A stretch of 64,000 nucleotides of DNA from positions 62,001 through 126,000 of the forward strand of contig JALONL010000013.1 in assembly GCA_025454955.1 (NCBI GenBank). The letters are read 5' to 3'. Source of the DNA: Bacteroidia bacterium (GTDB lineage Bacteria > Bacteroidota > Bacteroidia > Palsa-965). The position numbers were made by a program, and so were the translations under genes. Below the pieces are notes generated by a model, which saw only the letters and a program-made list of their open reading frames with translations, had not been told where the DNA came from and did not search any database. This document shows positions 1 to 8,691 of the stretch, piece after piece (position 1 is the stretch's first letter; each line of letters starts with the position of its first letter).

Positions 1-2
1 TC

Positions 3-233
3 GATCAGATTGAAAACAACCTGCGTTATGTACTGCGCGAACAGAATGAAAAGAAAGTGACCCTGCGCGTACATCCCTACATCGCCGCTTTTATTACCAA
101 AGGCTGGCTCACTTCACTTCGCTGGAAATGGATGCGTAGATACAAACGCCCCATCAGCGTGAAGCCGGTTTCATCATACCAGTTCTTAGAGTATCATTTC
201 TTCAATGCTCAGGACGATGAAATAAAGGTGTGA
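3..233 (+). CDS. rng: Ribonuclease E/G family protein, C-terminal fragment
   Basis: The open frame from the left edge encodes 76 residues and ends at TGA 231-233; the 5' part lies outside the window. It contains VTLRVHPYIAAFITKG followed by a basic Trp-rich stretch, and ends in a short FFNAQDDE tail. As I recall the family, this is the C-terminal small domain of Bacteroidota RNase G-like endoribonucleases, which act in rRNA processing and mRNA decay. No catalytic or S1 part is visible, so the assignment rests on this tail alone. A hairpin terminator follows directly. Confidence 0.7.
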   Translation, partial: DQIENNLRYVLREQNEKKVTLRVHPYIAAFITKGWLTSLRWKWMRRYKRPISVKPVSSYQFLEYHFFNAQDDEIKV

Positions 234-260
234 GCCTCTGGCTGAAATCCTTTTTCTTAA

Positions 261-294
261 AACCACTTCTGCTTCAATGCGGAAGTGGTTTTTT
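261..294 (+). terminator. Rho-independent terminator after the RNase G gene
   Basis: A perfect 9-bp stem (AACCACTTC at 261-269, GAAGTGGTT at 282-290) with a 12-nt loop is followed by TTTTG. It sits 28 bp after the stop codon. Confidence 0.85.
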
Positions 295-415
295 GTTTTA
301 CGGAAATCATATTCAGGTATAAATCCGCATTTTATTTTTTCCGGTAAAACCTATCTTTAAATACTCGGCAAAAATTTATTTTCATTTGCTTGCCAATTCC
401 CCTCAATCCCCGAAA

Positions 416-1633
416 ATGAAACAATCCTCCGCATCCAGAAATTTCGCAGATTCAAAATCTCCTGCTCACCACACGGTTCCATCACCGCAAAAAACAGGAA
501 AATCTTTTTTTGCAGTGAAAGATTTTACCGTGCATCAGCCCTCGCCGCAGGCAATGCAGCAAAAAGAAGAACAAACTGTTGCGGCAAACGAGTCGGCACA
601 GCCGGTGCAGCGGATGAAGGTGGAAGCCGAAAGCAGCGTAAATAAAAAACTCGGGGAAAACGAAAAAAACAAAGTGAATGTCCTGATCGGGATAATGAAC
701 AGTGCGTTAGAGGGACTTTTGAATGAAGATGACACCATTTACATTGAAATCATCAACAACGGAGAAATGAGTCCGGCATGGAATCACCACAAGGGCACAA
801 AAGAGCATCCGGGGCGGATTGGAGATATTGGTGTGCAGTTAAACAGTTGGTACATCGAAAAAGCTTCTGTGGGCGAATTGCTTGGCATGTTTGTGCATGA
901 AATTGGTGTACATACGCTCGCCGACAGGCAAATGGGCTACGATGATCCGAATAAAGGCCCGCAAAAAGGCACAAATATTTACAGCGAAAGAGTTTCGCAG
1001 GGATATGACCACACGCATAAGCTGGGACACGAGATTGGCTATTATCCCACACCGGATGAAAAAAACAAAAAAGGAAGATCGCGGCAGGCCGATCATGTAA
1101 ACCTGGCCAAAAGTTTAGCCGGCTCGGTGAGCGACAGGGGCAAATATTATATAGATACTTACCTGCGCACCGGCGATTCTATTTCGAAAAATATCGAAAA
1201 TCCGAAAGAACGCGAGGCTGTATTATTTGATCTTACCCGATATTTTCTTTTCGATATATCGCGCATTATTGCCACCAACGACGGGCCTCCGCTGGACATT
1301 CTCCGCAACACAAAAAAAATCGGAGAGCTGATGGAGTATTACAAGCATGATCTGGCAGAAGATCATAAGGAAGACCATCCGTGGCTGGAAGAAGCAGTGA
1401 TGAGTGTAAATACAAAGGCTTCGACCATTACCAAATGGCTGTTGAGTCAATTGGCATCTTTGGTTACCTCTTCCAATCCCGCAGTGCAAAAAGGACGGGC
1501 CGCATTAACAGGTCTTGGCGCTGCATATATAGTAGGAGGAAGTTTGGCGGGCATTATTTCGACACCGGCACTGCTTACCGGAATTGGTGTGGGGCTGGGT
1601 GTGTGGGGGGTGCAAAAGTTGTTTGGGGTATAG
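416..1633 (+). CDS. Possible eCIS-type cargo with a HExxxH metalloprotease-like motif
   Basis: A 405-aa protein that I do not recognise by name. The frame can open at TTG 386, but ATG 416 (MKQSSASRNF) is the more natural start. Residues 1-70 are low complexity and rich in Ser, Pro, Gln and Lys, with FFAV and PVQRM segments that recall the unstructured N-termini of proteins linked to extracellular contractile injection systems in Bacteroidota. Residues 161-166 read HEIGVH, a HExxxH arrangement, with a possible third ligand Glu in SERV about 25 residues later. HExxxH is the zinc motif of the DUF1704/MATCAP tyrosine carboxypeptidases, so peptidase activity is conceivable but inferred. The last 45 residues are Gly/Ala-rich and hydrophobic and could insert into a membrane. 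No injection-system genes are adjacent, so a polymorphic-toxin domain or an orphan cargo are both possible. Confidence 0.5.
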   Translation: MKQSSASRNFADSKSPAHHTVPSPQKTGKSFFAVKDFTVHQPSPQAMQQKEEQTVAANESAQPVQRMKVEAESSVNKKLGENEKNKVNVLIGIMNSALEGLLNEDDTIYIEIINNGEMSPAWNHHKGTKEHPGRIGDIGVQLNSWYIEKASVGELLGMFVHEIGVHTLADRQMGYDDPNKGPQKGTNIYSERVSQGYDHTHKLGHEIGYYPTPDEKNKKGRSRQADHVNLAKSLAGSVSDRGKYYIDTYLRTGDSISKNIENPKEREAVLFDLTRYFLFDISRIIATNDGPPLDILRNTKKIGELMEYYKHDLAEDHKEDHPWLEEAVMSVNTKASTITKWLLSQLASLVTSSNPAVQKGRAALTGLGAAYIVGGSLAGIISTPALLTGIGVGLGVWGVQKLFGV

Positions 1634-1978
1634 TGCAAATTGCTTTTACGGGGAAAGCGTGTTTTGTTTCTTGCCTGTCATTGCATGTGAAAGCAACAAT
1701 AAATACGCCTGGCCCGGCAATGGAATAGCTTTTTGAGAAAACTGCCCATCCCGGGTATTAGAATTTGTTAGTTTTTAAAAGAAATTTCTGGGAGATCAAA
1801 GCATAAGAAAAAACCATCCGTTATTGTGGCTGTAATTCCTTTGGGCAACTCTCTGGATTTGTTGATTTAAACACAAAATATATTCTACCCCGGTAAATTC
1901 AGAGCATGTTTAAAGTTCGTTTTTGAGGTTTGTGATGAGCCGATTTTATTTCAGACATTTTAAAACTACTGGCGCCAG
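1634..1978. other. Gene-free stretch before the tandem repeats
   Basis: No open frame with credible coding character, hairpin terminator or RNA gene was seen here. It is AT-rich and leads into the 196-bp repeat array. Confidence 0.5.
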
Positions 1979-2021
1979 TGCATTTGCGCAGCCCACAGGC
2001 AGAAAAATAAATAACTCGCAG

Positions 2022-2055
2022 ACCCCTCGCAGGTCTTCGAAGACCTGCGAGGGGT
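2022..2055. repeat. 34-bp palindrome, copy 1
   Basis: Perfect inverted repeat from ACCCCTCGCAGGTCTTC to its reverse complement, with its centre in TTCGAA. It is the inner part of tandem repeat 1. Confidence 0.9.
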
Positions 2056-2217
2056 ATCAGTCCAGATTATTTTTCTGCCTGTGGGCGGAGGTTTTGCTAA
2101 AACTCAGAGCCTGTTTGAAAATCGGTTGCTGAAAATAATTACAAGGCAAGCGAACAGATCACTGCCGGTACGATTGCATTTATGCAGCCCGCAGGCAGAA
2201 AAATAAATAACTCGCAG

Positions 2218-2251
2218 ACCCCTCGCAGGTCTTCTAAGACCTGCGAGGGGT
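2218..2251. repeat. 34-bp palindrome, copy 2
   Basis: Same palindrome as copy 1 except for the centre (TTCTAA), so the two arms pair fully outside the loop. Confidence 0.9.
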
Positions 2252-2412
2252 ATCAGTCCGGATTATTTTTCTGCCTGTGGGCGGAGGTTTTGCTAAAACT
2301 CAGAGCCTGTTTGAAAATCGGTTGCTGAAAATAATTAAAAGGCAAGCGAACAGATCACTGCCGGTACGATTGCATTTATGCAGCACACAGGCAGAAAAAT
2401 AAAAACTCGTAC

Positions 2413-2446
2413 ACCCCTCGCAGGTCTTCGAAGACCTGCGAGGGGT
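2413..2446. repeat. 34-bp palindrome, copy 3
   Basis: Identical to copy 1 across all 34 bp, although the left flank between inner and outer arms has diverged (CTCGTACA in place of CTCGCAGA). Confidence 0.9.
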
Positions 2447-2526
2447 ATCAGTCCGGATTATTTTTCTGCCTGTGTGCGGAATTTCTGCTAAAGCTCAGCA
2501 CCTGTTTAAAAAATGGTGCTTCATAC

Positions 2527-3273
2527 TCACCTCACCCCCAACTGCAAATGCGTATAATCCGCAATCACAATATTCAAAAACTGCAAATCAGGCAATTGCT
2601 GCGGCGGGGGAAACACGCCCAACTCTTCCTTTACTTTTTGCGAAAGCCGGGCCAGTAACTGGTAATTACTGGTTTCGAACGACTGCAGCATGATTTCGCG
2701 GATAATGCTGATGTCTTTATCGTTGAACTTTTCGACCTGCGGGAATACGATGCGGTAGTTGGGGTGTACGTAGCTGAGAATGGTGCTTCGCAGGCTGGTT
2801 TTCTGGTTTACACGTATTACAATGGTGTCGGCGGCCATATCGCCGATGCGCTGGCCGCGGTTGCTGATGATGCTGATGAGTGCGGCGAGGCCGGGAAACA
2901 GGGCGGCTTCGCATTCGAGCAGGCGGGTGATCCAGCGTATGGCAAAATCGCCGGCGCCGGCGGGCGAACCGTCGCTTTTTACCACTTTAATGCCCATCAT
3001 CATTTTGCCAAACGTGCGGCCCGAAAAAAGCGACTCTGTCCACAATGTGTATGTGGTTACCGGCAGCATGAGCAGCAGGAGAAACGGAACAATGGTACCG
3101 CCGTTTTCGAAGCCGATACCGCTTACTGCGGCCGAGGAAATCCACATGATAATGAGCCAGTAGGCACCCATAAACAGTATATCGAGCAGGCGGGCGGTAA
3201 AACGTTCGCCCACGCTGGCCGTTTCAAACTGTATGACTACGTTTTGGGTGGTGGTTATCCTTGCAATATCCAT
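2527..3273 (-). CDS. RDD family membrane protein
   Basis: A 248-aa protein with the RDD signature: an Arg near the N-terminus (ERFTARLLD, around residue 25), two hydrophobic helices at about 30-55 and 60-80, then a conserved block (FGKMMMGIKVV) and a third membrane segment with RIGDMAADTIV. RDD proteins are small inner-membrane proteins, some tied to ion transport; the substrate is unknown. The C-terminal 80 residues are soluble and family-specific. It is divergent from the SpoIIM-like operon, and in Bacteroidota an RDD gene is commonly next to SpoIIM/MoxR/DUF58 genes, so it probably serves the same process. A TTTG and a TATTTTTA box lie just upstream on the minus strand. Confidence 0.85.
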   Translation of the reverse strand: MDIARITTTQNVVIQFETASVGERFTARLLDILFMGAYWLIIMWISSAAVSGIGFENGGTIVPFLLLLMLPVTTYTLWTESLFSGRTFGKMMMGIKVVKSDGSPAGAGDFAIRWITRLLECEAALFPGLAALISIISNRGQRIGDMAADTIVIRVNQKTSLRSTILSYVHPNYRIVFPQVEKFNDKDISIIREIMLQSFETSNYQLLARLSQKVKEELGVFPPPQQLPDLQFLNIVIADYTHLQLGVR

Positions 3274-3403
3274 CGTGTTAAAAATACAAAATGAAATGTA
3301 TTACCGATCAAACGGGTTGCTTATCTTCGTCGGTGAAGGTAAACAGAAAATCGTTTTCCGGCGTTTCGCTTCCGGTTGAGGTTTTCTCCCGCTAACCCGT
3401 CCA

Positions 3404-4696
3404 ATGAAAGAAATACGCTTTCTTCAGGAAAACCATCAACTCTGGCTGCGCTTTGAGCAGATGCTTGACGAGAAACAACAGGACACGCACGAGCCCGATG
3501 CGCTGGCCGATTTGTTTGTGCGGGTAACCGATGATTTGTCGTGGGCGCGTACCTATTACCCCGGCTCATCTACCGAAAAATACCTGAACGACCTTGCCGC
3601 ACGGGCCTACCTGCTCATCTATAAAAACAAGCGCGAACGCCGCAGCCGGTTGCTGAGTTTCTGGTCGGAAGAAATTCCGCTGCTCATGCGCAAAAACCTG
3701 CGCAACCTGTTCATTACATTTATCATTTTCGGTCTCTCGGTGTGGGTGGGCATTGTTTCGGCCAGTCACGACGAGGGTTTTGTGCGTTTGATTCTTGGCG
3801 ACGGGTATGTGGACATGACGCTCGACAACATGAGCAAGGGCGATCCGATGGGAGTTTACAAGGACGAAAATCAGTTTGTGATGTTCTTCAGCATTGCACT
3901 CAACAATGCCAAGGTGGCGCTGTTTTGTGTGCTGGCGGGGTTGCTGGGCTGGATTGGCGTGGGCTTCCTGCAGTTTCGCAACGGGGTAATGCTGGGTGCA
4001 TTTATGTATTTCCTGAGCAGCGAAGGTTTTTACCGCGAGGCCATGCTTACGGTGTGGATTCACGGCACGATAGAAATTTTCTGTATTGTGGTGTCGGGTG
4101 CGGCGGGGCTGGCATTTGGCCGCGGGCTTTGGTATCCGGGGGCGTGGCCGCGCAATAAGGCATTCTTACAGTCGTCGCGCGAGGCGTTGAAAATTGGCCT
4201 CGGGCTGATTCCGTTTTTCTTCCTCGCGGCATTTTTCGAAGGCTTTGTGACCCGTTTCACCGGAATGCACGATGTGATGCGGGTAATTATCATTGCCGCA
4301 TCGCTGTTTATGATGGTGGGCTACTTTATAGTGTGGCCGCTCATTCTGGGTCACGAAACAAGCCGGCTGGGCCGCGTGGTGGCCGACAACCAGGGCGATG
4401 AGCAGCCCAAAGGCCGCATGGCAGCAGCCAGGCTGTATATACTGCAAAGCAATTCGCGTTTTATATTTCTCATTTCCATAGCGGCGCTGCTCATTCTTTT
4501 GCCGGTGCTGGCCATCATCATGCACTTTGCGCTGGGGCAAACTGCCGAAATGTTTACCTACGTATTCTTCCTGCTTTGCGAAGGCTTAGGCGCCCTCATG
4601 CTTACGCTGGCCATACGCAACCGCACCACACGCGAGGAAAACGAACTTTCCATACGCCGCTTCAACAAACGTAAACGCGCAGGATATGAGCAGTAG
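3404..4696 (+). CDS. Stage II sporulation protein M (SpoIIM)-like membrane protein
   Basis: 430 aa. The N-terminal 100 residues are soluble and helical; several membrane helices follow, with the SpoIIM-type segments FFSIALNNAKVALFCVLAG and a glycine-rich GVGFLQFRNGVMLGAF. In Firmicutes SpoIIM works with SpoIID and SpoIIP in peptidoglycan remodelling during engulfment. This organism is not expected to sporulate, so here the role is only inferred: an envelope protein acting with the MoxR/DUF58 genes downstream. The stop codon overlaps the next start by 11 bp (ATGAGCAGTAG), implying translational coupling. First gene of a six-gene operon. Confidence 0.85.
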   Translation: MKEIRFLQENHQLWLRFEQMLDEKQQDTHEPDALADLFVRVTDDLSWARTYYPGSSTEKYLNDLAARAYLLIYKNKRERRSRLLSFWSEEIPLLMRKNLRNLFITFIIFGLSVWVGIVSASHDEGFVRLILGDGYVDMTLDNMSKGDPMGVYKDENQFVMFFSIALNNAKVALFCVLAGLLGWIGVGFLQFRNGVMLGAFMYFLSSEGFYREAMLTVWIHGTIEIFCIVVSGAAGLAFGRGLWYPGAWPRNKAFLQSSREALKIGLGLIPFFFLAAFFEGFVTRFTGMHDVMRVIIIAASLFMMVGYFIVWPLILGHETSRLGRVVADNQGDEQPKGRMAAARLYILQSNSRFIFLISIAALLILLPVLAIIMHFALGQTAEMFTYVFFLLCEGLGALMLTLAIRNRTTREENELSIRRFNKRKRAGYEQ

Positions 4697-5675
4697 CAAA
4701 GGTGTGTTCAGGTTAGAGCGCGTGCGTTCGTTTGGCGGTGTGTTTAGCGACACCAAACGCATTCTGCGCGAAAACCTCGGTGCATTTCTCGGTGTGCTGG
4801 TGCTCATCATCGGGCCGGTGGTGCTTATTACCACCACGCTCAATGTGTATTACATAAACTATCTTTTTGAAGGAAAAGAGTTTTGGGAATACGAAAATTT
4901 CGGTTCGTACTTCGGCATCAGAAGCCTCATGGGACAAACCCGCACGTTGTTTAACGGCTTGTTTGCGGCCTGGGTCATTTCGCATTTTCTGAAAGTGTGC
5001 CGCGAAAAAGGCTCGGCGAAGTTTACGGTGGCCGATGTGTCGCGCTCCATTCGTCAGGATTTTTTTGTGGGGCTTGGTCATTTCCTGTTACTCTTTGTGC
5101 TTTGTGCGGCGCTGGGAATTAGTATTGTGGCAATATTGTTCTGGATTTCATCCACCTCGGTGGCAATGGCGGGCTTAATCATTTTCTTCAGCGCGATCGG
5201 ATATATGCTGCTGCGTTTTCCGTTCTGGAATTATGTGTTTTCGGTATTCATGGCGCGTGGCTCTACCCTGTTGCCGGGAGCCGATGCGCAGCGTCCGGCT
5301 TTGTTTGAATCGTTCAGGCTGGCCGGAAGTGTAATGGTGGGGCAATGGTGGCGCACTTGGTCGATCATGTTTTGCATGTGGGCTTTGCTTATGGTGGTGG
5401 GTTATCTCATTACGGTTACATCCTCGTTTGGCACACAAATTCTGGATATGTTCGGGCTCAATACTTCGTTCGACGAACTCACGCAGAAACTCATTGATAC
5501 GCTGCTCGAAGTACTCAGCAATTTTGCACGCACATTGGTAAACTGTGTGTTTTGCGTGGCCGTGGGGCTGCATTATTACAGCATAAAGGAATTCCGCTAC
5601 GGAAATACCATAAGCGAGCAATTGAATAAAATAGGTAAATCGGGCACCAACGATGATGTGGAACTCAGCTACTAA
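4686..5675 (+). CDS. Multipass membrane protein of the SpoIIM-MoxR operon
   Basis: 329 aa with about six membrane helices (first near residues 33-57; others near 120-150, 160-195, 225-250 and 275-300). I do not recognise a named domain. It overlaps the preceding gene by 11 bp and the following gene by 23 bp, so all three are probably made in fixed ratio. Position in this operon type suggests a membrane partner of the SpoIIM-like and RDD proteins. Confidence 0.8.
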   Translation: MSSSKGVFRLERVRSFGGVFSDTKRILRENLGAFLGVLVLIIGPVVLITTTLNVYYINYLFEGKEFWEYENFGSYFGIRSLMGQTRTLFNGLFAAWVISHFLKVCREKGSAKFTVADVSRSIRQDFFVGLGHFLLLFVLCAALGISIVAILFWISSTSVAMAGLIIFFSAIGYMLLRFPFWNYVFSVFMARGSTLLPGADAQRPALFESFRLAGSVMVGQWWRTWSIMFCMWALLMVVGYLITVTSSFGTQILDMFGLNTSFDELTQKLIDTLLEVLSNFARTLVNCVFCVAVGLHYYSIKEFRYGNTISEQLNKIGKSGTNDDVELSY

Positions 5676-6429
5676 GTACTTGCGCATACTGTGTGTGGCG
5701 TGGCTGCTGTGTGCGGTTCCCGTGTGGCTGCCCGCTGCTTCGGCCGACAGTTTGGGCAAAGACAGCTCGAACGTAACCGTGCGCCAGCCCGCCGCCGCCA
5801 CCCAGCAGCAATATTACAGCGACGATTACTACCGCTACGAACGCAAGAAAGGTCTCGAAGGCGAAACGTTTTTCGACCGTATGCTGCGTTCGCTTTTCGA
5901 CCGCGACGAGCGCGAAGAACAGGACCCGAACATGCCCAACTCCGGCTCGGCACAAAGCATTACAACCGGCGCACAGGCACTCAACTACCTGCTGCTGGCC
6001 GTGGCCGTGGGACTGCTCGTGTGGGGACTGATACGCGCCTTAAAAAGCGGTGCGGCCGGGAAAATTTTCAGCGGCAAAACAAAAGACGAAGAAGAAATTG
6101 ATGCCAGCGTGGAAGATGTGGACATACACGCCATCAATTACGAAAACCAGATTGCCGCCGCCCGCGACCGTGGCGATTTCCGCTATGCCGTGCGACTGTG
6201 GTTTCTGAACACACTCAAAAATTTCTCCGACCGCGAACTGCTGCACTGGAAACCGGAGAAAACCAACATGGACTATTTCTACGAACTGAGCGGAAATCCC
6301 GTGCAGCAAAAATTTGGCGATGCCAGCCGTGTGTATGACTTCGTATGGTACGGCGAACGCGAAATAAACGCCAACGATTACGAAAATGCCGAACAACAAT
6401 TCCGTGAACTCAACCGTAGCCTGAATTAA
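5653..6429 (+). CDS. DUF4129 domain protein
   Basis: 258 aa. An N-terminal signal or anchor helix (residues 1-33), a charged low-complexity region, a membrane helix at about 109-130, and a C-terminal cytoplasmic domain. In that domain GDFRYAVRLWFLNTLKNFSD and the following segment match DUF4129, which is also found at the C-terminus of transglutaminase-like membrane proteins. No catalytic residues are evident. The start overlaps the previous gene by 23 bp (ATGATG gives two possible starts); the stop TAA directly abuts the next ATG. Confidence 0.8.
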   Translation: MMWNSATKYLRILCVAWLLCAVPVWLPAASADSLGKDSSNVTVRQPAAATQQQYYSDDYYRYERKKGLEGETFFDRMLRSLFDRDEREEQDPNMPNSGSAQSITTGAQALNYLLLAVAVGLLVWGLIRALKSGAAGKIFSGKTKDEEEIDASVEDVDIHAINYENQIAAARDRGDFRYAVRLWFLNTLKNFSDRELLHWKPEKTNMDYFYELSGNPVQQKFGDASRVYDFVWYGEREINANDYENAEQQFRELNRSLN

Positions 6430-7659
6430 ATGCTGAAACGAAGTTGGTTTCTGTTCCTCCTCTTTGGCCTCGCAGTGGCCGTGCTGGTAATGCTTTCCAG
6501 CCGCACCGCCGAGCGTCAGTATTCGTGGAAGAACTTTTTTACAGCCGACGAACGCCAGCCCTGGGGCTGCAAAATTTTCAGGGATTATACCGATGAAATT
6601 TTCGACGGTGAAGTATCAACCGTTCGCGCAACCATTACCGATCAGTTCCGCAAAAACAACATTCCTCCGGCCAATTATATCTTCATCAACTCGCAGTTTT
6701 CGCCCACTTTTTCTGATGTAAATTACCTCTGCAAGTTTGCCGAAAAAGGCGGATCAATATTTATTGCCGCCGGCGAATTCGGACTGCTCGAAGACTCGCT
6801 GAAATTCCGCTCGGCTTATTCGAAGCAGGATGATTATGATTTCCAGACCACCCAAAATCTTACGCTCGACGATTTGAGCAAGGGCGATACCCTGCGCGGA
6901 GTAAACTTCCTGAACCCGAAACTGAAACGCGAAACCGATTATATTTTCGACAAGGAATTTGATCACCGCATCATCCGCTTTGCCAACCCCAAAAACACCA
7001 CTTCGCTGGGCCGCGATGGTTCGGGCAATATCAATTTCATCCGCATCAAATGGGGCAAGGGCGAATTCCTGATTCATACCCTGCCCCGCGCATTCACTAA
7101 TTACTACATGGCCGATTCGGTTACGGCTTCTTACGGTTTCCGAGCCATTTCGTATTTGCCGGTGCGCAAAACGTTCTGGGACGAAAAGTATAAGGATGGA
7201 TTGAAGGAGAACAGAGACACACGCCGTTTCCTGTTTTCGGAACCTGCGCTTAAACTTTCGTATTACGTACTCATTGGCACGGGCACGCTGCTGCTGCTGT
7301 TTGGCGGAAAACGCCGTCAGCGCCCGGTGCCGGAAGTGAAGCCGTTGCAGAATTCCACGCTGGCCTTTGTGGAAACCATTGGCACGCTGTATTACCGCGA
7401 AGGCAATACGCAGGACATCATCAACAAAAAAATAAGTTACTTCCTCGAATCGGTGCGGGCGCGTTTTTATGTGCAGACAACCGTGTTTGACGAGCCTTTC
7501 CTGCAAAAAGTGTCGGGCCAGAGCGGTGTGAATTTTGTGCAGGTGATGGAGTTGTTTCAGCTCATAGACCGTTTGCGGCATACCAATGGCAACGGCAGCG
7601 GCGAGTTGCGCAAACTCGAACAGCACATCTGGGATTTTAACCAAAACAGTAAACGATAA
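6430..7659 (+). CDS. DUF4350 domain protein
   Basis: 409 aa. An N-terminal membrane helix (about residues 5-22) precedes a periplasmic domain of the DUF4350 type, which resembles the glutamine-amidotransferase-like fold (YIFINSQFSP, GGSIFIAAGEFG). A second helix (YYVLIGTGTLLLLFGG) leads to a cytoplasmic helical tail of about 110 residues. The arrangement matches DUF4350 proteins that sit between DUF4129 and MoxR genes. The start ATG is immediately after the preceding stop. Function unknown; partner role with the MoxR ATPase inferred. Confidence 0.8.
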   Translation: MLKRSWFLFLLFGLAVAVLVMLSSRTAERQYSWKNFFTADERQPWGCKIFRDYTDEIFDGEVSTVRATITDQFRKNNIPPANYIFINSQFSPTFSDVNYLCKFAEKGGSIFIAAGEFGLLEDSLKFRSAYSKQDDYDFQTTQNLTLDDLSKGDTLRGVNFLNPKLKRETDYIFDKEFDHRIIRFANPKNTTSLGRDGSGNINFIRIKWGKGEFLIHTLPRAFTNYYMADSVTASYGFRAISYLPVRKTFWDEKYKDGLKENRDTRRFLFSEPALKLSYYVLIGTGTLLLLFGGKRRQRPVPEVKPLQNSTLAFVETIGTLYYREGNTQDIINKKISYFLESVRARFYVQTTVFDEPFLQKVSGQSGVNFVQVMELFQLIDRLRHTNGNGSGELRKLEQHIWDFNQNSKR

Positions 7660-7682
7660 TCATACTTACCAATTCATAGATC

Positions 7683-8672
7683 ATGAACGAACAAACGCCG
7701 AATCCGTTTTTCCAGAGCCGCCTTCCGCTGGCCGATTTGCAGCAGGCCGTGGCCGATGTGCGCGCCGAAATAGGCCGCATTATTGTGGGGCAGGACCGCG
7801 TGGTTGATTTGCTTATCTGCGCGCTGCTGGCCGACGGGCATGTGCTGCTGGAAGGTGTGCCCGGTGTGGCCAAAACGCTTACCGCAAAACTCCTGGCCCG
7901 TACTGTTTCGGTGGGATTTTCGCGCATACAGTTTACGCCCGATCTTATGCCGAGCGATGTAACCGGCACCAGCGTGTATAATGTAAAAACACAGGAGTTC
8001 GAATTCAGGCGCGGGCCTATTTTCAGCAACATTGTACTCATCGACGAAATTAACCGCGCTCCGGCTAAAACGCAATCGGCATTGTTTGAAGCAATGGAAG
8101 AACGGCAAGTGACCATCGACGGGCATACGTATATTCTCGAACGTCCGTTTCTGGTGGTGGCCACTCAAAACCCGGTAGAGCAGGAAGGCACCTACCGTTT
8201 GCCCGAGGCGCAGCTTGATCGTTTTCTGTTCAAGATTGAAATTGATTATCCTTCGCTCGAACACGAAACGCGCATTATTGCCGATTTCCACAACCGCAAA
8301 AATGTAATCGACCTCAACAGCGTGCGTCATGTACTGAGTGCGCAGCAGTTGCAGAGCCTTCGCGAAAAAGTATTCGGCCTGCATGTGGAGCCTAACCTTA
8401 TTCACTACATCGCACAAATCGTAAACCGCACACGCAACAACAGTTCGCTTTACCTCGGTGCTTCGCCGCGTGCATCGCTGGCCATTCTTACTGCTTCAAA
8501 AGCAATGGCCGCCATGCAGGGCCGCGACTTTGTAACGCCCGACGATATACGCACCGTGGCTGTGCCCGTGTTGCAGCACCGTGTAATGCTTACACCTGAG
8601 AAAGAAATGGAAGGCTCCACTGCCCGCGAAGTGGTGATGCAACTCATTCAGCAGGTAGAAATTCCGCGTTAA
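7683..8672 (+). CDS. MoxR family AAA+ ATPase
   Basis: 329 aa, normal for MoxR. Walker A GVPGVAKT at residues 58-65, Walker B LIDE at 119-122 followed by INRAPAKTQSALFEAMEE, sensor 1 in VATQNPVEQEGTYRLPEAQ, and the C-terminal lid with SPRASLAIL. MoxR proteins are chaperone-like ATPases that act on complexes with VWA or DUF58 partners. Here the partner is probably the DUF58 protein encoded 20 bp downstream. It is one of the best-defined genes in the operon. Confidence 0.95.
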   Translation: MNEQTPNPFFQSRLPLADLQQAVADVRAEIGRIIVGQDRVVDLLICALLADGHVLLEGVPGVAKTLTAKLLARTVSVGFSRIQFTPDLMPSDVTGTSVYNVKTQEFEFRRGPIFSNIVLIDEINRAPAKTQSALFEAMEERQVTIDGHTYILERPFLVVATQNPVEQEGTYRLPEAQLDRFLFKIEIDYPSLEHETRIIADFHNRKNVIDLNSVRHVLSAQQLQSLREKVFGLHVEPNLIHYIAQIVNRTRNNSSLYLGASPRASLAILTASKAMAAMQGRDFVTPDDIRTVAVPVLQHRVMLTPEKEMEGSTAREVVMQLIQQVEIPR

Positions 8673-8691
8673 TCATTCAGCCTCACTGCTC

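Larger units (their letters stand above)
1979..2519. repeat. Three tandem 196-bp repeats, each with a nested palindrome
   Basis: Copies start at 1979, 2175 and 2371, with an exact 196-bp period; the third fades near 2519. Each copy carries a perfect or near-perfect 34-bp inner palindrome. An outer arm pair surrounds it (in copy 1, 1992-2010 and 2067-2085, rich in CAGGCAGAAAAA / TTTTTCTGCCTG) and shares its centre, giving a 94-bp cruciform-capable unit. Copies differ by a few substitutions, including a C-to-G pair change in the outer arm. There is no open frame. It lies downstream of the putative cargo gene and downstream of the RDD gene that ends at 2527. Confidence 0.9.

Noticed and set aside
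1979..2519. CRISPR array
   Set aside because: Unit length is 196 bp with palindromic cores and no short spacers or cas genes, so this is a tandem repeat array.
2472..2693. Small plus-strand frame at the repeat end
   Set aside because: It runs from the repeat into the antisense of the RDD gene and has no coding character.
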